From contig NZ_OZ075110.1 in assembly GCF_964186625.1 (NCBI RefSeq), forward strand, positions 1 to 64,000: a DNA stretch of 64,000 bases. Reading direction: 5' to 3'. Source of the DNA: Asticcacaulis sp. MM231. GTDB lineage: Bacteria; Pseudomonadota; Alphaproteobacteria; Caulobacterales; Caulobacteraceae. Under the pieces are notes generated by a model, which ran no database searches, was not told the DNA's origin, and worked only from the letters and a program-made list of their open reading frames with translations. Numbering within the stretch: the stretch's first letter is position 1; each line of letters starts with the position of its first letter. The position numbers were made by a program, and so were the translations under genes. Positions 1-13,445 of the stretch are shown piece by piece.

Positions 1-2706
1 ATGACATCAAAAACTCTTTTGCTCGCTTCGGTCTCGCTGCTTTTGCTGTCCACGCATGGGGCGGCTTTAGCGCAAGACGTTGCCCCAGCAACGACGGGAT
101 CAGAAAAGGTTGATGCTGCCGTTACTGCCAAGGAAGATGACGGCACAGTCGTGGTCGTAAAAGGCTATCGCGCCAGTCTGCGTTCCGCCCAGCAAATCAA
201 ACGCAAGTCCGATTCCATCGTGGATGCCGTCGTGGCTGAAGACATCGGCAAGCTGCCGGATGTGAACGCTGCCGAATCGCTGGCACGCCTGCCGGGCATC
301 CAGATCAGTCATGGCAGCGACGAAGGTAGCGGCGTGCTGGTGCGCGGCCTGCCGGATGTCGCCACAACCGTTAACGGCCGTGATATTTCGACGGCCGAAC
401 TACGTCGTGTTCAGCTTCAGGATTTCCCGTCGGGCGCCCTGGCTGGGATGGAGGTCTATAAGTCGGGCACGGCCGATCTGCTGGAGCCGGGACTGGCGGG
501 CCTGATCAATGTTCGCACCCGTCGTCCGTTCGATTTCAAGGGCTTTGAAATCGACGGCGCTATTCGCGAGACCTATAACGACCAGAATGACAAGTTCAAC
601 ACCAACGGCAACCTCCTAATCACCGATCGCTGGAGCACCGGTGTAGGTGAAATCGGCGCCTTGTTGAACGTCTCCTACACGGAGCAGGACTATCGCAACG
701 CCGTACGCTGGGCCACCGGCTACATAGCAACCGGTACCGTGGACGGACAGACCGCGAGGTATCCAGATGCCGTCGGCGTTTATATGGATACGGGCCATCG
801 CTGGCGTCCATCGGCCAATGCTACGCTGCAATGGCGGCCGAATGAACAGGTCGAACTTTATGCCGATCTTTTGTGGCAGGCCTACCGTGCCGAACATGCC
901 AATGACTGGGCGCAGGCGCCCTTATGGAGTGGCACAAAGACCAATGTGGTGTTTGAGGAGGGGACCGATAAGATCTCCAGCATGACGAATACGGGGGGCG
1001 AGCCGATCTCTTTCTATCGCTCGACCGGCTATGACCGGACGGACACGCAGCAGATCGCGGTGGGAGGCAGCTACACATCTGGCAGCCTGAAGCTCTCGAC
1101 GGACCTGGCCTATACAAACAGCGTCTATTCGAACTCATCATGGAGCCTCGATTCGGCGCTCAAGGAATCCTATCCCATCAATGTCAATTACAATGCTGGT
1201 GGCGGCGCCGCATGGAGTGTTGTTGGGCTGGATGTCTCAGACCCCGCCAACTATATCTGGCGCGGCTATTATGAGAGTATTTACAAGGTGGGTGGCAACG
1301 GCATCCAGTGGCGCGGTGATGCAGTTTACGATACCGGCTGGGGCATCTTCAAGCAAATCAAGGCCGGCCTGCGTTACTCCGATCGCAATGCTTTCCTCGA
1401 AAGCAATTCCAGATATGGCTGGACGCTGCCGCTCGCCATCCCGATGAGCGAGGTTCCTGTAGGCGATTTGTTCATGACGCAGGACACCTTCCGTGGCAGT
1501 GAGCAGGGCTTCCGCAACTATTTGCAGCCAACCCGTGCAGGCATCGTTGATAATCGCCAAGGCCTGCTTGCCTTGACACGTGAGGCTCTGGCGGAAATGG
1601 GGGATACGGGTGGCGTTGCGAACTGGCAGGCCGACTTAATGCCTTATGTGTCAGGGTTCCGAGCGAAGGAAGCCACGCGCACGGGCTATGTTCAGGGACG
1701 GTATGAGGGGCATTTCTTCGACTCAGATGTCGATGGTAATATCGGCGTTCGCGTTGTTAATACGATCGGGAAAAACTATGGTATCTCTACCATAACATGG
1801 GATGGTGTTACCACCGTTTCTGAAAGCTCCATGAAGCAAAACTATGTAGACGTCCTGCCGAACGTCAGTATGCGCCTGCGACCGAATAACGAGACGCAAA
1901 TCCGTCTGGGTATCACTAAAACACGGACGCGTCCCGATTTCGGCCAACTGAATTCGACGACAAGCATAGGGGAGAATAAAGGCGAAGACTCAAATCTTTA
2001 CGCCGCAAAAGGGTCTTCTGGTAACCCGGACCTGAAGCCGCTGACCTCGACCAATTACGATATCACGTGGGAATATTATCCGTCAGCGAATACGTCTTCG
2101 AGCGTGGCGGTGTTCTATCATGATCTGTGGGGTTTTATCAGCAATTATCCTGTAACGATTCAAGATCCTACCTACGGCACAATGCTTATTAGTCGTCCGG
2201 AAAACGCCGGTAGCGGTAAGATCAAGGGCATTGAGGTTGCGGGCCAGACGTTCCTAGACTTCCTGCCGGGGGCGTGGAACGGTTTTGGTGTTCAGGCCAA
2301 CCTGACCTATATTGACGCTTACAACGAACTCCCGGAGTCACTGGGTGGTCAAGGGCAGATGGTGAAGATACCGGGCGTATCAAACTGGAGCTATAATCTG
2401 GCTCTGTTCTACGAGAAAGACAAGATTTCCACGCGTCTGTCGTACAACGGCCGTTCGCGCTGGATCAATTCTTACGATAACCGCAGCGGTGGCTGGGAAG
2501 GCGAAGGCACCGAAGCCGTCAATCGTCTGGACTTTTCGTTCAGCTATTCGCCCAGCGATGCCTATACCATCAACTTCGATGCCTCTAACATCCTGGCGGA
2601 GCCTTTCCATAACTTCCACGAATATGAAACCGGCTCGAGGTTCGTTCGCGATATCCGCGACGAAGGCCGCTACTACGGTCTGTCGGTGCGTTTCAAGTAC
2701 CAATAG
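1..2706 (+). CDS. TonB-dependent receptor (carbohydrate-type)
   Basis: Outer-membrane active transporter of 901 residues, a normal length for large sugar-uptake receptors. The ATG is the first base of the window and is followed by a signal peptide ending near ALAQ (residue 25). The plug domain (about 70-180) carries DIGKLPDVNAAESLARLPGI and a VRGL motif. The barrel runs to a C-terminus ending in an aromatic/basic strand (SVRFKYQ), as expected for BAM-dependent insertion. It lies just upstream of GH51, GH30 and GH2 genes, so it probably imports the oligosaccharides they act on. That substrate is inferred from context. A hairpin terminator follows the stop, so downstream expression may be attenuated. 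Confidence 0.93.
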   Translation: MTSKTLLLASVSLLLLSTHGAALAQDVAPATTGSEKVDAAVTAKEDDGTVVVVKGYRASLRSAQQIKRKSDSIVDAVVAEDIGKLPDVNAAESLARLPGIQISHGSDEGSGVLVRGLPDVATTVNGRDISTAELRRVQLQDFPSGALAGMEVYKSGTADLLEPGLAGLINVRTRRPFDFKGFEIDGAIRETYNDQNDKFNTNGNLLITDRWSTGVGEIGALLNVSYTEQDYRNAVRWATGYIATGTVDGQTARYPDAVGVYMDTGHRWRPSANATLQWRPNEQVELYADLLWQAYRAEHANDWAQAPLWSGTKTNVVFEEGTDKISSMTNTGGEPISFYRSTGYDRTDTQQIAVGGSYTSGSLKLSTDLAYTNSVYSNSSWSLDSALKESYPINVNYNAGGGAAWSVVGLDVSDPANYIWRGYYESIYKVGGNGIQWRGDAVYDTGWGIFKQIKAGLRYSDRNAFLESNSRYGWTLPLAIPMSEVPVGDLFMTQDTFRGSEQGFRNYLQPTRAGIVDNRQGLLALTREALAEMGDTGGVANWQADLMPYVSGFRAKEATRTGYVQGRYEGHFFDSDVDGNIGVRVVNTIGKNYGISTITWDGVTTVSESSMKQNYVDVLPNVSMRLRPNNETQIRLGITKTRTRPDFGQLNSTTSIGENKGEDSNLYAAKGSSGNPDLKPLTSTNYDITWEYYPSANTSSSVAVFYHDLWGFISNYPVTIQDPTYGTMLISRPENAGSGKIKGIEVAGQTFLDFLPGAWNGFGVQANLTYIDAYNELPESLGGQGQMVKIPGVSNWSYNLALFYEKDKISTRLSYNGRSRWINSYDNRSGGWEGEGTEAVNRLDFSFSYSPSDAYTINFDASNILAEPFHNFHEYETGSRFVRDIRDEGRYYGLSVRFKYQ

Positions 2707-2720
2707 CACGCATGATGAAG

Positions 2721-2758
2721 CCGTGGGTGGTTGACAAGCCACCCACGGACTTCTTTCA
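2721..2758 (+). terminator. Rho-independent terminator or attenuator after the TonB receptor gene
   Basis: A perfect 10-bp stem, CCGTGGGTGG (2721-2730) with CCACCCACGG (2739-2748), has an 8-nt loop and is followed by a T-rich run (ttcttt). It sits between the receptor stop and the GH51 start in the same direction, so it may set a high receptor to low enzyme ratio. Confidence 0.8.
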
Positions 2759-2803
2759 TCCTTGCTCGCCACGTTTTTTCAATCTCCTAGCCAAGAGAAT
2801 TTC

Positions 2804-4360
2804 ATGACCAGAAAACTGCCCGTACTGGCGGTCGCCGCACTTGCCCTCACATGGTGCCTCGGCGCGCACGCAGGCACCTTGAGCGCCACAGGCGCCCTGA
2901 AGGCCGATCAGCCGGGAGCGCCGATCAACCGCTATATCTATGGCCAGTTTTCCGAGCATCTCGGTCGTGGCATTTATGACGGCGTCTGGGTAGGGGAGGA
3001 CTCCAAGATTCCTAATGTCCGCGGTATCCGCACGGATGTCGTCACGGCGCTGAAAGACATCAAGGTGCCGGTTATCCGCTGGCCGGGCGGTTGTTTCGCC
3101 GACGAATACCGCTGGCGCGACGGCGTAGGACCGCGCGACAAGCGTCCTTCGCGCAAGAACAACTGGTGGGGCGGCTCTCCTGAAAGCAACCAGTTCGGCA
3201 CCCATGAGTTCATGGACTTTGCCGAGCAGATCGGCGCCGATCCCTATGTGTCGATCAATGTCGGCTCGTCCGACCCGACCGAAATGCGCGAATGGATCGA
3301 ATATATGACCTCGCCCGGCGATGATACGCTGGCGCAGGAACGGCGCGCCAATGGCCGCGACAAGCCCTTCAAGGTGCCGGTGATCGGCATTGGCAACGAA
3401 AGCTGGGGCTGTGGCGGCGAAATGACGCCGGAATATTATGCCAATGAGTACCGCCGCTTCTCCGCCTTCTTCCACAAGAATGATGACAATCCGGCTATCC
3501 GCGTCGCGTCGGGCTCCAATGCTGATGACACCAACTGGACCGATGTTGTGATGAAGGCGGCGGCCCGTCGCATGGACGCTATCAGCCTGCACTACTACAC
3601 CCTGCCGACCGGTGACTGGGGCAAGAAGGGCGCTGCCACAGGCTTCAGCCAGCAGGACTGGGTGGATACGTTTGCCAATACGCTGAAGATGGACAAGATC
3701 ATCGACGATCACTCAGCCATCATGGACAAGTACGATCCGGAGAAGCGTGTCGGTCTCTATGTCGATGAATGGGGCACGTGGTATGACGTCGAAAAAGGCA
3801 CCAATCCGGGGCACCTCTACCAGCTCAACACCCTGCGTGATGGCGTGCTCGCGGCGGCCAATTTCAACATCTTCCACCACCACGCCGACCGTGTCCGCCT
3901 GACGGCGATCGCCCAGACGATCAACGTCCTGCAGGCCATGATCCTGACGGAGGGCGACAAGATCGCCCTGACGCCGACCTACTATGCCTACAAGATGTAC
4001 GTGCCGTTCCAGGATTCGACATCCCTGCCGCTTGATATCACGGCGCCTGAGTTTACCCTGGGGGGCAAGACCATCCCGGCCTTCAACGCTTCGGCGGCGC
4101 GCGGCAAAGACGGCAAGATCTATATCGGTCTGGCGAGCATGACCCCGAAAGACGAGGTCGCGCTGACGATTAATCTCGGCACCCTCAAGGCGAAGTCTGT
4201 CTCGGGACAAGTTCTCACCGCGGAAAGGCTGGATGCGGCGAACCCGATCGGCGCGCCCGGCGTCGTTGTTCCGGTCGATTTCAAGAAGGCGAAAATCACA
4301 GGCGGTAATCTTGTGCTGACGCTGCCCGCCAAGTCTGTCGTGGTTCTCACGCTTGAATAG
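2804..4360 (+). CDS. GH51 alpha-L-arabinofuranosidase, secreted
   Basis: Removes terminal alpha-L-arabinofuranosyl residues from arabinoxylan or arabinogalactan. The 518-residue product matches the family length. The ATG at 2804 is chosen over an upstream TTG because it gives a clean signal peptide (MTRKLPVLAVAALALTWCL, cleavage near AHA-G) after an AAGAGAA ribosome site. The general acid/base is Glu about 199 in the GIGNESWG motif; the nucleophile is Glu about 322 in YVDEWGTW. A GH51 C-terminal beta domain follows. Most bacterial GH51 enzymes are cytoplasmic, so export (periplasm or surface) is notable and fits a receptor-linked utilisation locus. Confidence 0.93.
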   Translation: MTRKLPVLAVAALALTWCLGAHAGTLSATGALKADQPGAPINRYIYGQFSEHLGRGIYDGVWVGEDSKIPNVRGIRTDVVTALKDIKVPVIRWPGGCFADEYRWRDGVGPRDKRPSRKNNWWGGSPESNQFGTHEFMDFAEQIGADPYVSINVGSSDPTEMREWIEYMTSPGDDTLAQERRANGRDKPFKVPVIGIGNESWGCGGEMTPEYYANEYRRFSAFFHKNDDNPAIRVASGSNADDTNWTDVVMKAAARRMDAISLHYYTLPTGDWGKKGAATGFSQQDWVDTFANTLKMDKIIDDHSAIMDKYDPEKRVGLYVDEWGTWYDVEKGTNPGHLYQLNTLRDGVLAAANFNIFHHHADRVRLTAIAQTINVLQAMILTEGDKIALTPTYYAYKMYVPFQDSTSLPLDITAPEFTLGGKTIPAFNASAARGKDGKIYIGLASMTPKDEVALTINLGTLKAKSVSGQVLTAERLDAANPIGAPGVVVPVDFKKAKITGGNLVLTLPAKSVVVLTLE

Positions 4361-4484
4361 GTTGGCCGACTGAAATTTGGCGAACCTTGCCGAATACCGC
4401 CGGGGTCACTCCCTGATCTCGGCGGAAAGACGTCTCGTGTGTGTCGGGCGGGATTCCGCCCACCTTGACCTCTTCCATCCTGTG

Positions 4485-4542
4485 CACCGATAGGGGCGCA
4501 AGCCTGCTTCCTCAGGCACGTTCCGCTATCGGTGCTTTTTTT
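4485..4542 (+). terminator. Strong terminator between GH51 and GH30
   Basis: GCACCGATAG (4485-4494) pairs with CTATCGGTGC (4526-4535), followed directly by seven T. A smaller inner hairpin (GCCTG/CAGGC, 4502-4517) lies in the loop. It overlaps the most upstream possible GH30 start (GTG at 4532), which argues that translation of GH30 begins further downstream. Confidence 0.85.
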
Positions 4543-4594
4543 GGCGCTCTTTTACAACGTATTTTGGTTGGTCCTCATGCTTGCTGCCTCCGTT

Positions 4595-6178
4595 ATGGCT
4601 CGCCATGTCCCCGTGCCTTTGACCCGCGTTTATGGGCGCCTCTTGTGGGGCCTCCGCCGGGCAGGGATACTGGCTGTTCTCGTCGCTGGCGGCGCCACAT
4701 CGGTGATGGCGCAGGTGTGTCCCACCGTCACCGCCGCACAGGATATCGACGTGCGACCCGACTATACCCGCATGGGCAAGCCGTTCGAGGGATGGGGCAC
4801 GGCGCTGGCCTGGTTCGCCAATGTGACGGGCGGCTATCCTGATCCGGTGAGAAACCGGCTTGCTGATCTTCTCTATGGCGAGCAGGGACTGCGCTGGAAC
4901 ATTGCCCGTTACAATATCGGCGGGGGCAATGCGCCGGATATACAGCCCTATCTGCGCAAGGGCGCCGATCTTCCCGGTTTCTGGCGCAGGCCCGCAGGCG
5001 CCACCGGTCAGGACTGGTGGCGGCCCGACGAGGCGGCGATGTGGGACTGGTCCGCCGATGCCCGCCAGCGCTGGTGGCTCGACGCCATTCATGATCGTGT
5101 TGACAACAAAGTGCTTATTCTGGAGGCGTTTTCCAACTCGCCGCCCTATTTCATGACGCAAAGCGGTTTGGTGTCCGGCAATGACAACAGGCTGGACAAC
5201 AATATCAAACCCGGCGCTTCCAGCGCTTTTGCTGACTACCTTGTCCGCGTGACCGCCAGGCTTGAACAGAGCCACGGCGTCCATTTCAGAACCCTGTCGC
5301 CGGTGAATGAGCCGGCGACGCCTTACTGGCACGCCAAGAATACGCAGGAGGGCTCGCACTGGACGCCCGAAGCGCAGCAGGAGGTCATTGTCGCGACCGC
5401 AAAGGCCCTGGGGAAGGCTGGCCTAAAAACGCGGGTTGCGGCGATGGATGAAACCGATTCCCTGACCTTTATCCGGAACTGGCAAGCCTATACGCCTGAG
5501 ACCAGAGCCTTGATCGGTCAGCTTAATGTCCATAGCTATGATACGTTCGGACAGACCGGTGTGCGGGACATTGCATCGTCATCCAACATACGCCTGTGGA
5601 TGTCGGAAAACGATCTGTCACCGCAAAATGTGCGCCAGGACTTCGACGATATGCGTCCGCCCCTGGCGCTGGCGGAACGCATTACGCTTGACCTGAAGAA
5701 GTTGAAGCCCGTGGCGTGGGTGTTCTGGCAGGCTGTTGAGAATGTGTCGCCCGATCCACAGCACAGCTCCAACTGGGGCCTGATCAAAATGGATTATTCC
5801 GTGCCCGATGAGGGCGAGCACACCCTCACGATTTCGCGTAAATATTACGCCATGGCCAATTTCAGCCGCCATATCCGGCCGGGTTATCGTCTGTTCGAGG
5901 TTGCGGATATGGACACGACAGGCGCGGTATCGCCGGACGGCAAGACCGTGGTGTTTGTCCACGTCAATGCTGGCCCCTATGCCAGAAACCTGAAACTGCC
6001 CAGCCAAAATCTGCCCAGCATGAAAGTCGGGCAGGCCCATCACGTCGAGCTCTATGTAACGGATGCGGCGCATGAGGCGGCGCGCCTGTGTGGAGACAAT
6101 CTGACAGCTTCGGGGATGTCGGTGCAGGTGCCGCCGCAATCCATTTCAACCCTCGTCATTACGCAGGCGCCGTCCTGA
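4595..6178 (+). CDS. GH30 family glycosidase, endo-beta-1,6-galactanase-like
   Basis: Clan GH-A enzyme of about 527 residues. FEGWGTALAWFANVTGG near the mature N-terminus and AFSNSPPYFM are typical of GH30 galactanase-type members, which cut beta-1,6-galactan side chains of type II arabinogalactan. The acid/base is Glu about 239 (PVNEPATPYW); the nucleophile is Glu about 338 (LWMSENDLS). A beta-sandwich tail follows. The start at 4595 gives an Arg-rich n-region and a hydrophobic core ending SVMAQ; ATG 4577 is an alternative. The GTG at 4532 falls inside a terminator and is unlikely. No strong Shine-Dalgarno is visible. GH2 follows 33 bp downstream, so they are probably co-transcribed. Confidence 0.85.
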   Translation: MARHVPVPLTRVYGRLLWGLRRAGILAVLVAGGATSVMAQVCPTVTAAQDIDVRPDYTRMGKPFEGWGTALAWFANVTGGYPDPVRNRLADLLYGEQGLRWNIARYNIGGGNAPDIQPYLRKGADLPGFWRRPAGATGQDWWRPDEAAMWDWSADARQRWWLDAIHDRVDNKVLILEAFSNSPPYFMTQSGLVSGNDNRLDNNIKPGASSAFADYLVRVTARLEQSHGVHFRTLSPVNEPATPYWHAKNTQEGSHWTPEAQQEVIVATAKALGKAGLKTRVAAMDETDSLTFIRNWQAYTPETRALIGQLNVHSYDTFGQTGVRDIASSSNIRLWMSENDLSPQNVRQDFDDMRPPLALAERITLDLKKLKPVAWVFWQAVENVSPDPQHSSNWGLIKMDYSVPDEGEHTLTISRKYYAMANFSRHIRPGYRLFEVADMDTTGAVSPDGKTVVFVHVNAGPYARNLKLPSQNLPSMKVGQAHHVELYVTDAAHEAARLCGDNLTASGMSVQVPPQSISTLVITQAPS

Positions 6179-6199
6179 TCCCTTGAACAGAAACCATAA

Positions 6200-9361
<3,162 letters not shown>

Positions 9362-9365
9362 GCGC

Positions 9366-11030
9366 TCACCAGAAAACAGCGTAAAGCGCGATCAGAATAA
9401 GGATGACGCCCAGCGCCATCAGGTTAAACAGCCGGGACGTTCTGAACGTTCCGGCTGTTAGCTGCCAACCGGGAAAAAGTTGCTTATCCGGAAGCAGTTT
9501 TGACACGCCGACGCAGACGGCGAGGGTGATCCAGAACACCCAGCCGACGCGGTTGAGGAACGGCATGAAGGGTACATGCTGGGTAAGAAACTGCCAGTCC
9601 ATGCCGCACCATTGCGGATGCTGGTGCAGGTGATTGGCGGTGAAAAAGAAGGCGGACATGGTGACGCCGCTTATGATCCCTGCAAGAGCGCCCGCAGGTG
9701 AACATCCGCGCCAGAAGAGGCCGAGAAGGAAGATCACCACAATGCCCGGTGCGAAAAATCCCGTCAGGTTCTGGCCAAACTGGAAAACCTGATCGAAATC
9801 GCCGAGCAAGGGTTTGGCGACCATAACCGCGATCAATAGGGCGCCGACCGCCGTGGTCCTGCCCACAATCATGAGTTGCCGGTCGGTCAGGGCGGGAAAC
9901 GCCGGCTGGACGAGATCGAGCGTGACGATCGTGGCGATGGAATTGATCTTGGAGGCGGATGAAGCCACGATGGCCGCGATGAGCGCGGCGAACACCAGAC
10001 CAAGCAATCCGGGCGGCAGCAAACTCATCATCGTGGGGTAGGCCATATCCCCTCTGGCCAGACCGGGCGCCAGAAGAATGGCGGTCATGCCCGGAAGAAC
10101 CACGATCAACGGCATAAGCAATTTCAGATAGGCCGAAAAGGCGATGCCTTTCTGGGCCTCGGTCAGGGACTTGGCCGCCAGCGCCCGCTGGACGATGTAC
10201 TGGTTGAAGCCGAAATAGGACAGGTTCAGTATCCACATGCCGCCGATCAGGACAGCGATGCCGGGCAGGTCCTGATAATAGGGGCTTTCCTTTGGAAGGA
10301 TCATTCTGAAATGATCGGGATGCCGGCTCATCAGATGACCAAACCCCTGTAAGGCGCCGTCAAGGCTCCAGTCTCCGCTGATCGTGCAGAGTGTCATGGC
10401 AAGGATGACCAGACCGCCTGCAATAAGGATGGCCACTTGCACCACATCCGTCTGGGCCGAGGCTCTCAGCCCGCCCCTGATCTGATAAAGCAGGGCAAAT
10501 ACGCCCAGCCCGACAAGCGCCGTAACGGTGTCGATCCCGGTGATCGTGGAGACGGCCGTGCCGCCCAGCCACAGAATTCCGGTCAGGTTGATCAGGACAT
10601 ATTGGCAAAGCCAGAAAACGGCCATGAGATTTTTAACGCCGGAACCAAACCTGAGCTGAAGAAAGCCCGGCATGGTCATGACGCCGGTGTGGAAGAAAAC
10701 CGGCAGGATATATTTGCCAACCAGGATCAGGGTGAGGGCGGCCATCCACTCATAGGAGGCGACAGCCAGTCCGATCCGGTAGCCTGACCCCGACATGCCG
10801 ATGATTTGTTCGGCCGAGATATTGGCGGCGATGATGGAGGTGCCGACCGCCCAGAAGGGCAGTTGATGACTGGCAAAGAAATAGCGCCCGGTCGTCATGG
10901 CTTCAGCGGGCTTAGCGCGCGAAACACTTTGCGCCAGAATAAAGATGACGGCCATGTAGACCACCACGATGCCGATATCCAGGCTCGACAGGGATTCCAG
11001 TGTGTGAGCTTGCGGCATCAGGGCGTTCAT
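9366..11030 (-). CDS. Sodium/solute symporter (SSS family, SGLT-like sugar transporter)
   Basis: Polytopic inner-membrane protein of 554 residues with about 14 hydrophobic segments and the SSS fold. SGLT-type signatures include the first-helix region with SIIAANISAEQIIGMSGSGY and a later QYIVQRALAAKSL segment (about residue 265). It probably takes up a monosaccharide such as galactose with Na+. Substrate is inferred from the facing GH2/GH30/GH51 genes and is not proven. It is transcribed divergently from the GntR-family regulator, with only 89 bp between starts, a common arrangement for regulator and target. Confidence 0.9.
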   Translation of the reverse strand: MNALMPQAHTLESLSSLDIGIVVVYMAVIFILAQSVSRAKPAEAMTTGRYFFASHQLPFWAVGTSIIAANISAEQIIGMSGSGYRIGLAVASYEWMAALTLILVGKYILPVFFHTGVMTMPGFLQLRFGSGVKNLMAVFWLCQYVLINLTGILWLGGTAVSTITGIDTVTALVGLGVFALLYQIRGGLRASAQTDVVQVAILIAGGLVILAMTLCTISGDWSLDGALQGFGHLMSRHPDHFRMILPKESPYYQDLPGIAVLIGGMWILNLSYFGFNQYIVQRALAAKSLTEAQKGIAFSAYLKLLMPLIVVLPGMTAILLAPGLARGDMAYPTMMSLLPPGLLGLVFAALIAAIVASSASKINSIATIVTLDLVQPAFPALTDRQLMIVGRTTAVGALLIAVMVAKPLLGDFDQVFQFGQNLTGFFAPGIVVIFLLGLFWRGCSPAGALAGIISGVTMSAFFFTANHLHQHPQWCGMDWQFLTQHVPFMPFLNRVGWVFWITLAVCVGVSKLLPDKQLFPGWQLTAGTFRTSRLFNLMALGVILILIALYAVFW

Positions 11031-11119
11031 CAGGCGGTTGGGGCAGGTTGAAAAGCTTATATTTGCTATGAGGTTCGGCTTAACGTTATACTGGAATACA
11101 GATAGCGGGATACTGACTC

Positions 11120-11911
11120 ATGGCTGAGAGTGTAGCGGAAAATAAAAAAAATCAGGCGCGGAATGTACCCAGCGAAGGCATTTTCTTTCAGGGACGTTTG
11201 CACGGTGCGCTGGCGCATCGTCTGGCGGTCGACATCCTGAAAGGCAACTATAAACCTGGCGATATACTGCCTCATCAGATCGATTCGGTTGAGAGCCTCA
11301 ATTCAACGCGCACGCCTTATCGTGAGGCTATACGCATACTGGCGGCAAAGGGGCTGGTGGAGAGCCGCCCCAAGCGCGGAACTCAGGTCTGCGAGCGGTC
11401 GCGCTGGAACCTGCTCGATCCCGAAGTCATGGGGTGGATGTTTGAAACGACGCCGACGGATGCCTTCATCAAGGCGCTTTTTGAGTTGCGGCTGATCAAT
11501 GAACCCGCCGCCGCCGAGCTGGCGGCGGAAAGGCGTACGCCAGAACAACTGAGCCAGATGTACGCGTCTTTGATGATCATGAAGGAAGAAACCCTTCATA
11601 CCGAACGTGGCCGTATTGCGGACCTTGAGTTTCACAAGCAACTCTTGCTGGGCACACAAAATGAACTCCTGATCTCCCTGAACAGTTCCATAGGCTCAGC
11701 GATCGCCTGGTCGACAAAGTTCAAGTCCTCCGATCCGATTGGCTCGCGCGACAGTTGGCCCGATCATCTGAGAGTGTATGAGGCTGTGGCCGACAGGGAT
11801 AGCCGTGCGGCGCGTTTTAGTATGGAAGCCCTTGTACGCACAGCGCTTGAGGATACGCGCCGATCACAAGGCTGGAAGACGGCCTCGTTGTCGCTCGAGG
11901 CGCATACGTAA
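11120..11911 (+). CDS. GntR-family transcriptional regulator, FadR subfamily
   Basis: Cytoplasmic DNA-binding protein of 263 residues. A winged helix (about 30-100) contains the GntR signature region (PYREAIRILAAKGLVESRPKRGTQV), followed by an all-helical FCD ligand domain (about 110-240) with the D-x3-H type metal or ligand motif around DLEFHKQLL and a later DHLRVYEAV histidine. FadR-type FCD regulators often sense sugar acids or galactose-related metabolites, so a role in controlling the neighbouring symporter and hydrolases is likely. The 89-bp divergent intergenic region should contain its operator, but I could not define one there with confidence. Confidence 0.88.
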   Translation: MAESVAENKKNQARNVPSEGIFFQGRLHGALAHRLAVDILKGNYKPGDILPHQIDSVESLNSTRTPYREAIRILAAKGLVESRPKRGTQVCERSRWNLLDPEVMGWMFETTPTDAFIKALFELRLINEPAAAELAAERRTPEQLSQMYASLMIMKEETLHTERGRIADLEFHKQLLLGTQNELLISLNSSIGSAIAWSTKFKSSDPIGSRDSWPDHLRVYEAVADRDSRAARFSMEALVRTALEDTRRSQGWKTASLSLEAHT

Positions 11912-12286
11912 GCAGGCTATCCAGTTGACGCACCTGATCTGTCAAATCAACATCCGCCAGAGCCAATTCAAGCTTTGGATACGAGCAACAGGCGGCGTTG
12001 GCTGAACTCGGCCAAGAGGCACTGAACAAACCTCTTTTAATTGTAAGATAAATGGGTCAGAATTTCTCGTACCACCTTTATAAGGTAAAGGAGGACATGA
12101 TCTCGGGACGGTCTTTGGCGACAAGTGGTCATTGTCCCGAACGTTGAGCCGATTAGCCCGACATCCAGCTCTATTCCGGTAATGTTCTGGATGGCGCGGT
12201 CTTGCTGCATCGGTGCTAAATCTAGTCAAATAAGCTGACCAAACAATTCAGCACACCATAAAAACAGGGACGAATTCCGAAAGAAA
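11912..12286. other. Intergenic stretch without recognised gene
   Basis: 375 bp between the GntR regulator and the GH5-like gene. No conserved protein was recognised in either strand. The last 40 bp are A-rich and hold a weak GAAAGAAA ribosome site for the downstream gene. Confidence 0.5.
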
Positions 12287-13445
12287 ATGACATCCGTAAT
12301 GAAAGTGTGTGTTGTGGCGAGCGCCCTGACCTTGTCGAGCCAGGGACTGTATGCGCCCGCCCACGCCGAGACAACGCGTTGGACGGCAGCCAGGGCCAAT
12401 AGCTGGTATGGTCAGCAGCGCTGGCTGGTTGGGTCGAATTTCCTGCCGACCGACGCGATCAACCAGTTCGAGATGTGGCAGTCAGATACCTTCAATCCGG
12501 CCGAGATCGACAAGGAATTCGGCTACGCCGAAGGGATCGGCATGAACACCATGCGCATTTTTCTGCATGATCAGCTTTGGCAGCAAGATCCGGAAGGGTT
12601 CAAGGCGCGCATCAATGTTGTGCTCGATCTTGCCGCCAGGCACCATATCAAGCCGATGCTCGTTCTGTTCGAACTCATGCTGGGACCCAAATCCCAAACT
12701 GGGGACGCAGCACGCGCCTGTGCCGGGTGTGCACAATTCCGGCTGGGTGCAATCGCCAGGCAGTGCCGGACTGATGGACGAAGCCGGTTGGGGCAAGTAT
12801 GAAGCCTACGTCAAGGGCATTGTCGGTGCCTTCGCCAAGGACGACCGCATCCTGGCGTGGGATGTCTGGAACGAGCCGGATAACCGCGGCGGCGGTAACT
12901 ATGACCAGTTGCCTGAGGATGTGAAGACGGCTCAGGTCGCGAAGTTGCTGCCGCAGGTTTTTGCCTGGACGCGCGCACAGAACCCCGACCAGCCGCTGAC
13001 CTCCGGTGTCTGGCACAATGATGACTGGTCGCCCAAGGGTAGCCTCAATGCCGTGGAGCGCGTACAGATTGACCAGTCAGACGTCATCAGCTTCCACAGC
13101 TATGACTGGCCGGAACGCCTGGAGGCGCGCATCAAGTCACTGCAACCCTATGGTCGTCCTCTGATCATGACGGAATACATGGCGCGCGGCAACGGATCGA
13201 CCTTTGACTCCGCCCTGCCCATGGCGCGCAAATACAATGTCGGCGTTATCAACTGGGGCTTTGTGCTGGGCAAGAGCCAGACCAACATGCCGTGGGATTC
13301 GTGGGAACGGCCTTACACCAAGACGCCGCCGACCCTGTGGTTTCACGACATCTTCTATCCGGATGGCAAGCCCTATCGTCCGGCTGAAACCCAGCAAATC
13401 AAAGCAATGACCATCGAGGCAGAAAAAGCCTTCAAGACGAAATAA
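12287..13445 (+). pseudogene. GH5-like clan GH-A glycosidase, frameshifted
   Basis: Secreted glycosidase of about 385 residues when repaired. The first part (signal peptide ending near AHAE, then WLVGSNFLPTDAINQFEMWQ) is read in one frame to MLVLF; the rest (SCWDPNPKLG onward) continues one base later. The break is at 12671-12676, where GAACTC replaces an expected GACTC, so the joined sequence would read VLFDSCWDP. Acid/base Glu about 196 (VWNEPDN) and nucleophile Glu about 296 (LIMTEYMARG) are both intact downstream. It may be a single-base error in the assembly rather than a dead gene. Substrate is unknown; such proteins are often labelled beta-xylanase or cellulase-like. Confidence 0.8.

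Noticed and set aside
11031..11119. GntR operator in the divergent symporter/regulator region
   Set aside because: ATAC-containing elements are present, but they are direct or imperfect and do not form a clear palindrome like the one at 25984.
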